The notes: generated from the letters alone by a model not told the origin. Counted from the first letter of the stretch, positions 48,330 through 60,810 are shown. The stretch: 64,000 nucleotides of DNA from Zanthoxylum bungeanum (GCA_019454045.1 SKCR01007781.1:62001-126000), one strand, 5' to 3'. A program made the numbers and translations.

Positions 48330-50300
48330 TATATCCAGTCACTCAAGTGTCTTACACCCGAACTATGTACGGTTCGCTCAAATTACTGAGAAAAGACTTT
48401 CGTCAGCGGATTTGCATGATTATCATCTGATGCGATTTATACGATCATCACATCGCCACGATGTATGATCCGAACGAATTAGATGAATAGTCGAAGTATA
48501 TATCTGGATCGTTGATTAGACCATTAATTCTTTAGCCTGTGCTGTAGCCTAGCTCAGCTGCTAACAGAACTATATCTAATCTAATTAGATTTATTGTCGA
48601 CCCAAATGGCTTCTATTGCTGCCTCAGCTGTAGCAATAACCTGCTTTTGTTGTTTATTCGGTAATAGTATCTTGCTTGGAAGATTTCCAGCTCACTGTTC
48701 CATTATTCAAACTATATAGTACCATTATTACGACTTATAGTCGTTATATCGGTTAGGAAACTTGCAGCAGTGAACCCAATCACTTCAAGTTCTCCATTTC
48801 CATAGTATTACACAGCATCCTTAGATCATCTAAGATACTTAAGGATGTTCTTCACATCAATCTAATGACTATCACTTGGATTAGCCTGATTGTGACTCCA
48901 TATGCTCAAAACGTATGAGACACCAGGTCGTGTATATTTTTCAATGTACGAGTTCTCGGAGAGTGCTAACAACTTTAAATATATCCCAATAGATCTTTAT
49001 TCCTAGAATAAAAGTTGTTTCTCCCAAGAATTCTATGGAGAATTTTCATGAAAGCCAAGCTTTCACCGATTGTATTATGGGAATATCATTTCCAAGAAAT
49101 GACATGTCATCATTATACAGGACATTCATTGTCAGTGTGCTCCTACTAACCTCCTTATCTACACAAGAATCATTTTCGTTTTGAATCAAATCATACATCA
49201 TTATGATTATATCAAAATGATAATTCCAAGGACACTATGCTTGCTACAATCCATCCATGGATCGTATAACCTGCAAACCTTGTTTGCTAGTTTTGGTAGG
49301 ACAAAACCATCAGGAAGTTATAAACATCCTCCAAAAGGTTTCCGTTAAGGAAAGCGATTTTGGCATTCTAGCTGCCATATTTCATGAATGAAACATGCAG
49401 AATTAGCAAGCATTATCCAAATGGATTTAACAATGGCAACAGGTAAAAGATTTTGTCGTAATCTACACAATGTTGATAACGATACCTTTCCGCTACAAGC
49501 CTAGATTAGTACGTTGGTATGTTGCCTTCCATATACATCTTCCTTGAAGACTCATATAGTAACAATAGGCACAATGCCTTGCTGTACATCAACTAGTGTC
49601 TAAACATAGTTGGTATGCATGGAATCCATTTCGAATATCATGGCACTTTTCTATAATAGGGAGTCGATACCTTGTATCACTTCCTCATACGTAGTCAGTT
49701 CGTTTTCCTCAATAAGATTGACATCTTTATGAGGTGAGATCAGAAACTCATACCCCATGTTGTTTTATGACTCTCTCTGACTACGTGGTTCTTGTGTATT
49801 CGAAGATTATTAGTATAGTTTCATCCTTGATGAACTATTTGTATTCCATTAAGGAATCGGTGCCTAGAATAGTATTACTCCGATTTTCATCGAGTTTTAC
49901 TTTCCTCCCACTGACCACTGCATATAGGTATTCCTCTTAGGAAAACCGCATGGTGAGCAACAATTACATTGTTCTCTAGTGAGTTGTATAAGTACTATAC
50001 TTTGGTTTCCCTAGGATAACCAACAACTTCGACACTTATCCGATTTGGGTTCTGGTTTGGTATCATCCAAACATATGCCCAGCATACCCAAATCATCAGG
50101 AATGAGAAAACCTAGTTTCTTTCCTGTTCATATCTAATATGAAATCTGTCAAACAGATTTTTATGGAACCTTATTCTAAATAAGTTATGCACTGTTTATG
50201 TGTATCCGTTGAAGGAAATGGTAGCTCAGAGCGACTCATGATTAACCTTATCATGTCTAACAAAATTTGGTTTATCCGTTCGGACACACCGTCAAACTGA
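48330..50300 (-). pseudogene. A2 RT and RNase H, YNDD box
   Basis: Homologous to A1 43000-44400. The catalytic box is readable at 49117-49106 as Y-N-D-D in place of Y-V-D-D, followed by M-S-F-L-G-N-D-I-P. The two metal-binding Asp are kept. Elsewhere, frameshifts and stops are frequent. The RT N-terminal part lies near 49600. Confidence 0.7.
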
Positions 50301-50740
50301 TGTGTTCCGGGAGGAGTCCTCATTGAAAGAATACTATACTCTTTCAAGTATTTGAGAAACTTATTGCTTAAGTATTTTCCACCATGGTCTGACCGTGACG
50401 GTATAATACTTTAGCCGATCTATTTGTCTGCTTCGTGTCGAAACTCTAAAAGTTTCCGATTTGTGTTTCAAAGGAAACATATAACCATAACGCGATGCCA
50501 TATCCGTAAAGGTCACGAAACATTCATATCCACCTCTAGCCTAGCTAGACATGGGCCCACTTGCTTCACTATGAACTAGGGCTAACAGATCAGTGGCACT
50601 TGTATTTTTACTAAGTAAAGGTGTTTTAGGCATTTTGCCCAATAAACTAGATTCGTAGACATTATTTGATTGAATCGAATTTGTCCTAGTATCCACTTTT
50701 CAAAAGTGTGGATATACGAGTCTTGTTTAATTATGTCCAA
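50300..50740 (-). pseudogene. A2 integrase
   Basis: Minus-strand homologue of A1 42000-42450, with many lesions. The block M-S-T-N-L-V-Y-W, also seen in A1, is readable within 50767-50582. Confidence 0.65.
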
Positions 50741-51139
50741 GACAACAATGCCATAAATAAGTCTCATCTGATCAAATCAGTTTGAGCTATATGTTTGTCA
50801 TGTTATACGTTTGAGATTTATTTATATTCAAAATATAAATACTGTTATTCACATCTAATGTGTTTATCTAAATATCATCTTTATAAAATGAAACACTTTA
50901 GTGTTCTAGAATATAAAGGTATACCCGAAACGGGTTAAACCCTGATATAGAGATAATATATCTAGTCAAACTAGTTACATTGTAACAGTTTCCTAATTTA
51001 AGTACACACCCGAATGGTAGTTCCTAAATGTAGGTTTCTACGGTTAAAACAGCGAATGTCGTCCCGTTTCCAATCCGTAGATTAATCTCAACTGAAGTCA
51101 GTATCCTGCTCATAACAGATTTTGCATACCAGTAGATAT

Positions 51140-51480
51140 TTATGTACCACTTCCAGTATCTAAAATCCAATTTCAATAATAGCAGTGAACATGTTTATGA
51201 CAAACATATTTGAAGCTGGAGCCTTGCATCGTCTTCAATTCCTTCATGTCTGCCTTGTCCATACGGTAGTCACGCTTCCGTGTCCTCGTTTGCCACAATT
51301 TAGGCAGACATTTTGGGATATGTCCTTTATCTTCCCAGAAGATTATAATGACTTTGCCTTTGCCCATTTTCACACTCTAGAAGCCTTTGGCCAAGCCTTG
51401 GCCTTCTAGAATGATGAATTAAGGTGTGCCTTGCGCTTCTTGCCCTATTGCAAACTCTGGCTTTGTCTCCTTGAGTACAG
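51140..51480 (-). pseudogene. A2 zinc-knuckle and protease remnant
   Basis: The protease motif W-I-L-D-T-G-S-G-T reads at about 51169-51143, so the catalytic D-T-G is intact in this copy. The zinc-knuckle region upstream (51373-51180) has lost Cys ligands and is frameshifted. Confidence 0.7.
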
Positions 51481-54161
51481 CCATGAACTCTCCAAGAGTT
51501 TACTATTGCAATTTGTACTTCTAATAAATAAAGATAGATCTATGAAGATCCTTCAATTTTGTTATCATACTTTAAGGATCTAATCCTTAGTTCTGATTAA
51601 GAAATTAAGGAGTCTATTTGGCAAGCATAACAGATTAAGCACTAAAGTTATCATCACATGAATATTCCAAATATCATGCTCTATTATTTGCTTAACTCTG
51701 GGCTTAGGCCTAATATGTTATTTTATCAAATAAAGTAACTTATTAGTTTCCAGGACCATCCTGAAATTTTATTCCCAATTTGAAAATTAAAGTCGTTTAA
51801 AACATTTTTCACCCAGGATTATGTTTTAAACACTAATCTTTCAATTTATCTTGATTCTAATAGTCCAACTATTTAATCAATGATTTTAGGTACTATAGAT
51901 TATAATGATTACTATAGTCTAACTATATAATCAACTATAATTTAATTGATTAAATTCAATTATATTGATTACTATAATCCAATTATAAAATCAACTATTA
52001 ATTGAAATAGTTTGAATACAGTCAAACTGCTTATTAAAACAACATTAATTATTAGTCCAACTAATAAATTAAATTTTTTGACGAAATATTTGAAATGAGC
52101 GCGTATGGAAAGTAACAAAACGAATATTGCAAATTTAATACTTGCCTCCCACTATTTTTCGGCGAGCCCCTAACCCTCTGTGGAGTACTCGGGAAATCTT
52201 GTTTCCTAGTGGGCTAGGATCCCGTTAAATAACACACAATCTTGACTTTGGCCAACAAATTGTATGATAATTAACTAGGTAGATCTCTAAGATCAATTGG
52301 ATCCCATCCAATTCCTAGATCCAGTAGGTGGATATCCAAGTCCGAAACATATATCTTATATATGCCAATATATCCAATATATTTCCTAACCTTTTTCCTC
52401 TGAATCAACTAAGCCTTGGTTTTGGCACAACAAACTTAGTGATCTCAGTTAAGCGGAACTCATTGACCTAGGAAAGCTTCGTAATCAATGTCGATGGACA
52501 AAAAGTGATCTTGACTTTGGCCAATAAATCACAACTTGGACAAGACACCAATATGGAACAAAGCTTTCATGATTCAAGCACATCCTCGACAGACAAAGGC
52601 CTTGACTTTGGCCAACAAACCAATGCCAGTCTTGGATCTTGAGTAAGAATCACTCAATGGAAGGAAAAACGCTTAATATGATGTTGAGGGTTTTTCGCGT
52701 GCAATTGGAAACCAATTAATTATCTTTGTTAAGGTCTCATCATCATACAACCTTAAACATGCATTCTAAACACATAATAAGGCACATATAAATAAAATAA
52801 TAATGATATGCGGATTGATATTTAACACATTGTTCCTAGAACAAATCTCTCTCTTTCTTCTCTCTCGCTAGCACAAGCATTACTTCTACCCAATAACACT
52901 TCTAAAGAAACCTCATTTACTTTGAGGGGAATAGGTGAGAAGAGAAATACAAAGAGTAAGGAGGTAATAGGCTGGACACGCAAGTCCAATCAATAAATTC
53001 TAAATTTATTAGAACAATTTCCAAAATTTCCCCACCCATATAATATCCATCCGATATATATTATTCATGCATCGCAACCATGTATTCACACAAGCATGTT
53101 ATCAATCAATCTAATCCAATAAATTAATCTGATAATTAATGACCATTCAATATTCAAACAACGATTTGATTTTGCGCGAGTCAAACTCGTTTTGCGAATA
53201 AGTACTCAAAGTAAGAATTCTTGAATTAAATTAAACTACAAAATTAAATCCAATTTAATTTGCATTTAATACTAATTCATTATTTAATTCCAAATTAAAT
53301 ATTACACTTTATTAACGAACCTTTACGACTTAGATTCTAAATCTAACCGTTACGGGTCCAAAGCCCGATTAACATCCAATGTTAATTTAATTTAAAGTCC
53401 AATGGGCTTTTAATTAATTTCTTAAGGCATGGACTTTTGGTCAATATGGGTCAAACCCAAATACCAAAGCCCATTTAAGGAATCACCCTTATTTGCCTAG
53501 AAACCAATTTAGGCCCAATTATAATATAAAGGTCCATTAAGTCATAATTGGACTTCATGGATATGGTTTTGGGCCCAATTGGATCCAACCAATTTACCTA
53601 AACCAATCTTGGTACAACCAAGCCCAATAAGCCCAATTACAACTTTACAAGCCAATTTCCAAAATAGGCCCAATTAATTAAATTACCAAATTCCAAATTT
53701 TATAACTTAATTAACCAAAGTGTAAGCCATAATTAATTACCCAAATTTACATTTCCGAAACACAAATTTGTACAATTAATTATGCTCATTAACATCAAAA
53801 CATGTCCAACACATTTTAATCAAAAATCAAACCCATTTCATGCTTACTAGTCTCGGCAATGGTAGGGATTTCTTGTCCGATTCAGTTTTAACCCAATCAA
53901 ATCCAATTCAACATTACCCAATTGATTTCAAGTCATCCAATAAATCAAAAATAAAAAATACCAAGACATTTAGGGCATCATACCATTCGGCCAAGCCAAT
54001 ATATGGGAAAAAATTGATCCAATCAACTTTTCATGAAATTGATGCAATACAACTTCAATTAAACATCATTCAAGCATACTCAATCAATTAATTTTATCAA
54101 ATCATTCTCAAAATCAATTTACCCAATTTTAACCCTAAATTCAAGTTTCATGCTCAACTTC
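51481..54161 (-). other. A2 leader
   Basis: 2.7 kb, non-coding in sense. It has the same hairpins as A1 and A0, with plus-strand loops CTA, CCA or CAA: TTAGATT/AATCTAA (about 53331-53347), TATTTAATT/AATTAAATA (about 53281-53303), AAATTAAAT/ATTTAATTT (about 53241-53261) and AACTCT/AGAGTT (about 51486-51500). The complement of the 17-mer lies near 52244, 52510 and 52601. Confidence 0.65.
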
Positions 54162-54173
54162 GCTCTGATACCA
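54162..54173 (-). other. A2 primer binding site
   Basis: TGGTATCAGAGC on the minus strand, one base inside the 5' LTR: a perfect initiator tRNA-Met site. The equivalent site in A1 is degenerate. Confidence 0.92.
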
Positions 54174-54174
54174 T

Positions 54175-56192
54175 TGTTGGGTTTCTATGGTCTAACCGGG
54201 ATCATTTTAAGCAATGAAACATACATGTGAATACAACAAGGAAGTTACGGAATACTTACATTAAGCAGTTGAGCGATGCGTCAAAGAACAAAACTCTCCA
54301 AGATCCCTTGAAGCTCTCGGCAGTAAGCAGTTTCTGTCCTCCAAATTTTTGGCCATGGATGATCCATCAAGCTCCAAGCTTTGGTTGATGATTCCATGCT
54401 CACGGGTGCGGTTCCCTATCACCTTCGCAAGACTCCTAAAGCGTGCTAGCACTCTGGAAATTTTACCTCAAAATTTCGTATTGCTTCTCCATGGCTAACG
54501 GTGAAACCAGAAAAATGAAGAAGAAAGAATGCCCATTGGGCGAGAGAGAGGGAAAAAGAAAGAAGAGAGAATGTGTTGGTTGTTGGATGATTTGTGTATC
54601 TAATACACTTAATGAATTTCAAAAATTCATTTACCAATTTATTTGCTTTCCAAAAGTCAAGCCATTTAAACCAACCACTTCCATCAATCAATCAAGTGAC
54701 AAATTGTCACATCACTCAAAGTGACATGTGATTTGACGCTTGATATGACTAATGATTTGACGCTTGATGTGACTTGTGGGACGCACTTAAATTCGCAATG
54801 TGAGTGCGCCCGCAAACACTCCCGGGCTCGGGTTCGTTAATTCTAAATTAACGAATTTTTCTTTGCGATGAAATTAAATCTAATTTAATTAAATAACTTT
54901 GCCTAGGAAAATTAGTATTCACGTCGCTAACGAATTAATTCTAAATTAACTAGTTCACCCGAATTAAAATCTAATTTCAATTTCACGTCGAAATACAATT
55001 TCGTTTAATATATCGAATATATTAAATTATCGATTAATTCCAAATTAATCATTTTCTCTCTTTAAATGACATTTTATCCCAGATAAAATATCTCCACAAT
55101 TAATCCTAGATTAATTTTCTCTCTCATCTAATTAATCCCAGATTAATAAAGTGCGAGTCATACGTCATCGGTGAATCTTCGGGAAGTGACCCATGAGATC
55201 CCCAGATATGTTGGCAGTAAATCCGGTCGTCGGACTATCCGAATACGTACGTACTTAGTACTATGTTTTAACCGATTTACAAGACATGGTTGGCTTCTAG
55301 CAAAGCACCGTGCCTACCCAATTCTCCAAATATCCTTACAAGAATATGTGATCTATATCAGGCGTAGTATACATAGTATTGCGTATTTCGATCCAGCATC
55401 GGATGTCACGTGCAAGGCCTGGGGCTGGAAATGTGTCTGTCCCATACAAAGCATATATCGGATCTCTGGTAACTAGTCTCTATAATCGGATAAACATGAC
55501 CTAGTCATAATATCCAGATAGCTGCAGCATATAAGAGAACGAGTTCTGTATCCTACGTGATCATCATCTCCACTATGATTGGAGTGATACTTCCGTCTCA
55601 ACATCACACCCAATACACTATGATTCTCAATATATCCAGAAGAGGCGTATACAGAACCTGTTAAAGCCCTGGACGACCAAAACCAAAGTACATTGATTGT
55701 CACAAGTATTAGCGGTGCAAGTCTCAGGTTAAGACCAAATACACCTACCCTGATTCAGACTTCCACAGACAAATAGTCATACTACCAATGGAATTCCGAG
55801 GGGTCTATCCAGAGCGAAGCTATTTTCCGTACCATCGGTAAAACACAACCTCCTACTACACTTGCATGAGTATCCTATACCCAAATATATGAGAACTATG
55901 TCATTATGCCCTCACAACACGCACAAGTGTAATACTAGTCTTTTCGCATTATCGATGTCCATTCTCGATAATACTCTAACTATGGATATTTAATGATTAA
56001 ACCTTCGTGGATTGATACTGTCTCATATCATCTCAATCCAGGAACTAATCATATGGACCTTTCATCATATATACATCTTGGTGTTCTAATCACAAATGAT
56101 AAAAGAGCAATTTCCTTTGTCACTTAGTTAATTTGTACAACAACACCATGATCTGTACAAATAGTGACGCTATGGGTCATAACTATCCAACA
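54175..56192 (-). repeat. A2 5' LTR
   Basis: 2018 bp, inverted, with the same end sequences as the 3' LTR. The palindrome GTGCTAGCAC at about 54442-54451 is intact here but mutated in the A2 3' LTR. Confidence 0.92.
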
Positions 56193-56338
56193 CCTTAGAG
56201 GAAAAGCTTGAAGAAATTTTTGTTGTACCACACATCGCAAAAGCTGATCTTTGTAAGTATGATTCTGCCATACTTCTTATGAGTATTCACATGATTTCTA
56301 TGCTTGAATGATCTTGGGACTATAGTAGAAACCCAACA
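56193..56338 (+). repeat. A1 3' LTR, terminal part
   Basis: The last 146 bp of the A1 3' LTR, beginning with the second target copy CCTTA and ending CCCAACA. It is nearly identical to 38424-38563 of the 5' LTR. Confidence 0.95.
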
Positions 56339-56343
56339 AATAC

Positions 56344-56560
56344 CTAGTCTCTACGAGAAACCTTGTGTAACTAGTCGCACTTTATATCTAATGATTTCAT
56401 TATGTTCATTATGTTTTCTTACAAACACCCATTTGTAACCAACGAGTTTGACATCTTCCGGTATCTGGACTACGGGTCCAAATACTTCACATTTGGCTAA
56501 AGAAGTCAATTCTTCTTGAATTGTTTCTTTCTAGTTAGGCCAACCGTGTCTTTTTCTACA
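56344..56560 (-). pseudogene. Copia C RT N-terminus
   Basis: Minus-strand translation gives R-Y-K-V-R-L-V-T-Q-G-F-S immediately upstream of the A1 insertion, which continues as I-D-Y-E-D at 36529. Further upstream are G-P-V-V-Q and W-P-N-W-K-like segments, with frameshifts. Confidence 0.75.
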
Positions 56561-56745
56561 TTCATCGACAGTTTGAGGTTCAGAATCATTTATAATTTAA
56601 GTTGCTACTATATATGCAAACACATTGTCGATGATTATTTTCTTTTGATCCCACATTTCTCTTGTATAAGTATAGTTTGTAGATTTTTCATCATTTTCAT
56701 ATTTTTGAGCCTCTTCAGGGCTAGAGTCTCTTCAGGGACTATCAG

Positions 56746-57093
56746 TTATTCTAGAACTAGTGATTCAGAAGATGTGGGTATAATTATTGCTTGAGCATTA
56801 TTTTCAATTAGATTCAGATCTCTCATTTTCTTCTTCCGGGGAATAGTATCTTTAGAACCAAATAGTCTACCACGTTTCTGATGTGCAATAGATGATTCAT
56901 TAGTTACCTTTACACTAGATTGTTCTACATGAACTACCACAAGAGCTAGTGTATTAGCAGCTGGTATATGTGACTTGGTTACTTTTGTAGTATCTGTAAA
57001 TGCGTCTGGTAATTGATTTACAATTTGTTGCAAATGGATTATCCTCCGTACTTTATTTTCACTTTGGCTGGTGCAAGGATCTAAATGAGACAT
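56746..57093 (-). pseudogene. Copia C integrase-RT linker
   Basis: An open 115-codon stretch, M-S-H-L-D-P-C-T-S-Q-S-E-N to about 56746. It includes I-I-H-L-Q and Q-L-P-D-A-F-T-D, typical of the hydrophilic linker in this copia type, then a basic K-R-G-R-L-F-G-S-K-D patch. It is in one frame for its whole length, unlike the flanks. Confidence 0.75.
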
Positions 57094-57164
57094 GGTAGGA
57101 ACTTTCCAAGAAATTTCATGCCTTGATTTTGAAGGCTTTCTCTTTTCCCCTAATAGTGGAAAAA

Positions 57165-58000
57165 TTATCTCTTAAAAATAACAATTCGCAAAACGTGCAG
57201 TAAAAAGATCACTATTAAGGGTTCCAAATATCTAATAATGGAAGGTGAATTAAACCCAACATATATCCCCAAGCGACGTTGATGTCCCATCTTTGTGCGT
57301 TGTGGGGGTGAAATGGGAATATACACAACACAATCAAAAGTGCGTAAATGGGATATATCTGGTTGGTGACCAAGAACAAGTTGGATTGGAGAATATTGAT
57401 GATAGGTTATGGGTCTAAGGCAAATTAATGTAGCTGTATGTAGTATAACATGACCCCATGTAGAAATTGGTAATTTAGTCTGCAACAACAAAGTTAATGC
57501 GGTTACCTGAATTCATTTGATCAATGATTCTGCCAATATATTTTGTGTATGTACATGTCGGACTAGATGTTCAACATCGATTCCAACTGATGTACAATAT
57601 TCATCAAATGTCTTCAATGTAAATTCACCAGCATTATCTAATCGTATGGTTTTGATTGAATAATCTGGGAATTATGCCCTTAATCTAATCATTTGTCCAA
57701 ATAGCTTGACATATACAATGTTACGTGTAGACAACAAGCAAACATGTGACCATCGTGCAGATGCATCAACCAAAACCATAAAGTAGCGGAAATGTCCACT
57801 TTGTGGATGGACTGGTCCACAAATGTCCATTTGAATCCTTTGTAAGAATGATGGGGATTCAAAGATAATTTTAGATGGAGATAAGTGTATCACAAGTTTG
57901 CCTTGTGAGCAAGCGATGCAGTTGATCTCATATGTCAATAGAATCTTCTGGATCTTTAATTTATTCCTATTAGAATTTTCAATTATTCTACGTATCATTG
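57165..58000 (-). pseudogene. Copia C integrase
   Basis: The right block (57998-57672) has C-I-A-C of the zinc-binding part, Q-M-D-I-C-G-P and V-L-V-D-A-S-A-R-W. The left block (57491-57165) has L-P-I-S-T-W-G-H-V-I-L-H-T-A and V-Y-I-P-I-S-P-P-Q. The joint between them carries frameshifts and holds the expected catalytic Glu region. Confidence 0.85.
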
Positions 58001-58270
58001 TAGCTCCTGGATGACCAAGACGATTATGTCATAACATAAACATCTTTGAATTTTTGAACTTCTGGTTCATCACTACATGGCTTTCTATTGCATTTATGAG
58101 TGTATAATACAATCCAGATGAGAAAGCTAGAAGTTTTTCGAATATATATTTCTTATCTGAGATGTTTTTGGTAATACATATATATTCTATATTTTTTTCA
58201 TCTATAGTCTTAATAAGATACCCATTTATGCGAATATCTTTGAAACTTAGTAGATTTCTACTAGACCTGC

Positions 58271-58507
58271 CTAAATACAGAGTATTTTCAATGCATACTT
58301 TGTTCCACTTGCTAATAAGATTATGGCTCTTCCATAGCCTTCAATTAATTCTACAGGACTGGATATAATGTTTACATTTCCTTCACATAATTTTACGTCT
58401 AAGAAATATTTTCTATCTCGAATGATAGGGTGTGTGGTTGCACTATCAGCCAAGCATACATCCCCATATTTATTTTCCAGAATATATACTTTATTTGTAG
58501 GATCCAT
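58271..58507 (-). pseudogene. Copia C protease
   Basis: 78 codons with C-L-A-D-S-A-T-T-H, the protease motif form (D-S-A) common in this copia type, then E-G-Y-G-R-A. It ends before the GAG-pre-integrase segment. A frameshift lies upstream. Confidence 0.8.
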
Positions 58508-58799
58508 ATCCTTATAAAGATAAAGTTCATGTTAGACATCAAGTAAAAGATATAAAATAAAATACATCTGATGTGATAAAAAAATTGTTCAAATAAAACT
58601 TTATAAAATGCTAAATAAAATTCAATATTCCTAAATCCTAAGTCATTCATAATGATAAAATTTAGAGTTTAATCACGATAGACATATCCATCGCCAATTA
58701 GGTGATAATCATTCCCTCTGGGTCCTCGAAGAAATCGGAGACATCAAAATGAGTGAGATCCACAAGATCTGAGTCATCGATAAAATTAGCTTCAATCTT

Positions 58800-59712
58800 C
58801 TATCCTTTTCTTTTCCTAGATGCTTGGTATAGATCTACTAAATGGTCATCTTCACGACAGATACGTGACCAATATCTCTTTCCTCCCCCATTGATAACAA
58901 ATTTATTCATTATCATTTTTGGTAGATTTCTTATTAGTACTATTCTCTTTATTATCTCTTTTATAGACATTTTATTTCTGGTGTTATCCATTTTTTTTTG
59001 TTATCCTGAGTTTTTATGAACACCACGGGGGCGATAACCATGCCCTCAGCGTCTTCTCCTACCTCATTGACCACGTTCATTATTTGTATGTGTATTTGCA
59101 TCCACTTCTGGGAATGGCTTAGAACTAGTTGGTCGTGGCTCGTGATTTTTCTTCAGTAGCTTATAGTTTTGTTTAGCAACTATGAGGCAAGATATCAAAT
59201 CTGAGTATTTTCTGAAGCGACACTCCCGATATTGTTGTTGCAGAATCATATTTGATATATGAAAGGTAGTGAATGTTCTTTCAAGCATGTCTTCTTAAGT
59301 GATATTTTCACCACACAATTTTAGTGGTGAGGTGATACGAAATAGCTAAGAGTTGTAGTCAGAAGTCTTTTAGAAGTCCTGCAACCTTATATTTGTCCAC
59401 TCATATTTTTTCTCTAAGGAGGAAGATATCCATTTGGTAGTCAGATCTCTCTTTCATGTTATTCCATAAGATCAATGGATCTTCAACTATCAGGTATTGA
59501 GTTTTCAGGCTCTCATGCAGATGATGACGAAAGAAAATCACATTTGACTTATCCTGTAGGGACGTTTGATTTCCTTGGCCTATGGTGTTTTCCAGACCCA
59601 TAGCTCGCAGGTGCATTTTGGCATCCAAAACTCACGAGAGATAATTTCTTTCGGAAACTTTGAGTGCAGGAATATTTATGTTTATGAGACTTGACATTTT
59701 CAAGGTTCCTTA
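58800..59712 (-). pseudogene. Copia C gag
   Basis: Minus-strand UBN2-type gag in several frames: M-H-L-R-A-M-G-L near the start, F-R-H-H-L-H-E-S-L-K, W-N-N-M-K-E-R, then F-T-T-F-H and Q-Q-Q-Y-R-E-C (about 59280-59220), S-D-L-I-S-C-L-I-V-A, and a T-H-T-N-N region before a Gly/Arg-rich stretch. The N-terminus has a TGG-to-TGA stop and is cut by S2 at 59713. Confidence 0.85.
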
Positions 59713-60020
59713 TGTTGGGGTTGGTGCTCAGAGCGCCAATCCGCATCGTATTTATTTCTGATTAATGAATACGATCAATTTCTTTTTTCCATAATATTAC
59801 TTATTTATGGTTGCACCTCTTGTTTTTATATACGTATTCGATCTGATTACGATTAGATTGAAACTAAATGTGGTTTAGTGATATGTATATATAGACAAAG
59901 GCCCGATAATATATATTCCAATACACAGTTACAAATGTAGTTTGTAATTGACATTGGGAAGTGTCACTGCTAAATGTATATTATCAAATATTGTTCTTGG
60001 TCAAGATTTACTAACACGGG
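59713..60020 (+). repeat. LTR S2, 5' fragment
   Basis: 308 bp nearly identical to the first 314 bp of S1, starting TGTTGGGGTTGG. It is inserted in Copia C gag and cut at 60020 by F. The remainder presumably lies right of F, outside the window. Whether S2 is a solo LTR or a whole element cannot be told. Confidence 0.85.
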
Positions 60021-60330
60021 TGATGAGTGGTAAATCTATCACTATTTCCCACTCATTTAACTTAATATTTTGTATAGTTTCTTGAGTTTTATGAATACTT
60101 TGATGTGTTTTGTGTTATTTTGAAGATAAATAAAGTTTCAGGACATTCTGGAGGTGATTTGGAGCAAAACAGTGAAAATTGGCAAAAAAAAGGCATTTTG
60201 GTAATTTTGGCACTTCGAGACGCCAAGAGCTTCAGCGTCGCGACGCCTAACGTGCGCCGAACAGTGCTAACATGCGTCGGGTCCACAAATTAGAATCAGA
60301 GAAAAGTTTGACTTTGCTAACGTGCACCGT

Positions 60331-60745
60331 GCCACGTGTCAACATCACAGCCGATCTGCTAACATGCGCCGTGCCACATGTCATCATCCTACGGTGCCGA
60401 CAGTCACCATCGCCACTTGTCTCTCCACATCATCATCCACATCACCAGGTTGATCGAGTCAAACTGCCACGTCACTGCCGCGTCATCATCAACCAATCAC
60501 AGCGTGCCACGTGTCGCAATTCTATGGTATCGACAGTCACTTTGCCACATGTCGCCACATCACCGCCATGTCAGCATCAATTATTGGCTCTCTTATCCCT
60601 ATCTGACACGTGGCGGATAAGAATCTAGCCGACCAATCAGAAGTCGCCATGTGTCACAATAATTTAGCCCCAACCACCTTGCCACGTGTCACCTTATCAC
60701 CTTATCCAGAATCTGCAACCGACGAACCAGAGCGTGCCACGTCTA
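60331..60745 (+). promoter_or_regulatory. G-box / ABRE-like cluster in F LTR
   Basis: GCCACGTGTC occurs exactly at 60331, 60506 and 60681, and inverted as GACACGTGGC at 60605. One-base variants lie at 60373, 60412, 60544 and 60646, and a partial at 60736. CACGTG is the plant G-box bound by bZIP and bHLH factors, and ACGTGTC is the ABA-response core. Confidence 0.8.
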
Positions 60746-60802
60746 CAAAACTCGCGTAGCGATGCGAGCTGGGTGTCGCGAAGCGAAACCCCTACTGACC
60801 CC

Positions 60803-60810
60803 TATAAATA
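60803..60810 (+). promoter_or_regulatory. F LTR TATA box
   Basis: TATAAATA, followed by GAGCGCG, downstream of the G-box cluster. Transcription would be expected to start about 30 bp later. Confidence 0.75.

Larger units (their letters stand above)
46293..56192 (-). mobile_element. Copia family A, copy A2, nested in the A1 3' LTR
   Basis: A complete 9.9-kb member of the same family in opposite orientation. The ends TGTTGGG (46293) and CCAACA (56192) are flanked by CCTTG (46288-46292) and CCTTA (56193-56197), the 5-bp duplication with one change. Excising A2 plus one copy rejoins the A1 LTR text exactly as in the A1 5' LTR. It has an intact primer site and protease motif but decayed pol. Its LTRs differ by about 8% over the first 190 bp by eye. 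Confidence 0.93.
36530..56338 (+). mobile_element. Copia family A, copy A1 (contains A2)
   Basis: A complete but decayed element with both LTRs, inserted in Copia C RT. The target duplication AATAC is perfect (36525-36529 and 56339-56343). LTRs start TGTTGGACAA and end CTCAACA or CCCAACA. Without A2 and its duplicated bases the element would be about 9.9 kb. The two LTRs differ by roughly 8% over the first 165 bp by eye, so it is an old insertion. The 3' LTR is split by A2 at 46292/56193. Confidence 0.92.
32889..59712 (-). mobile_element. Copia C, old minus-strand element carrying nested insertions
   Basis: Oldest element of the right half. From right to left it has gag (59712 to about 58800), protease, integrase and an RT start (56344), then A1 (56338-36530), RT and RNase H (36529-35284), then E2 (35283-33486), the RNase H end (33485 to about 33340), the polypurine region and the 3' LTR (33140-32889). 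The frame closes across both insertions once each target duplication is counted once. The 5' LTR and gag start are lost to S2 at 59713. Confidence 0.88.

Noticed and set aside
60272..60628. 118-codon plus-strand frame rich in His and Ser
   Set aside because: It is formed by the repeated GCCACGTGTC and CATCATC words of the F promoter, upstream of the TATA box.
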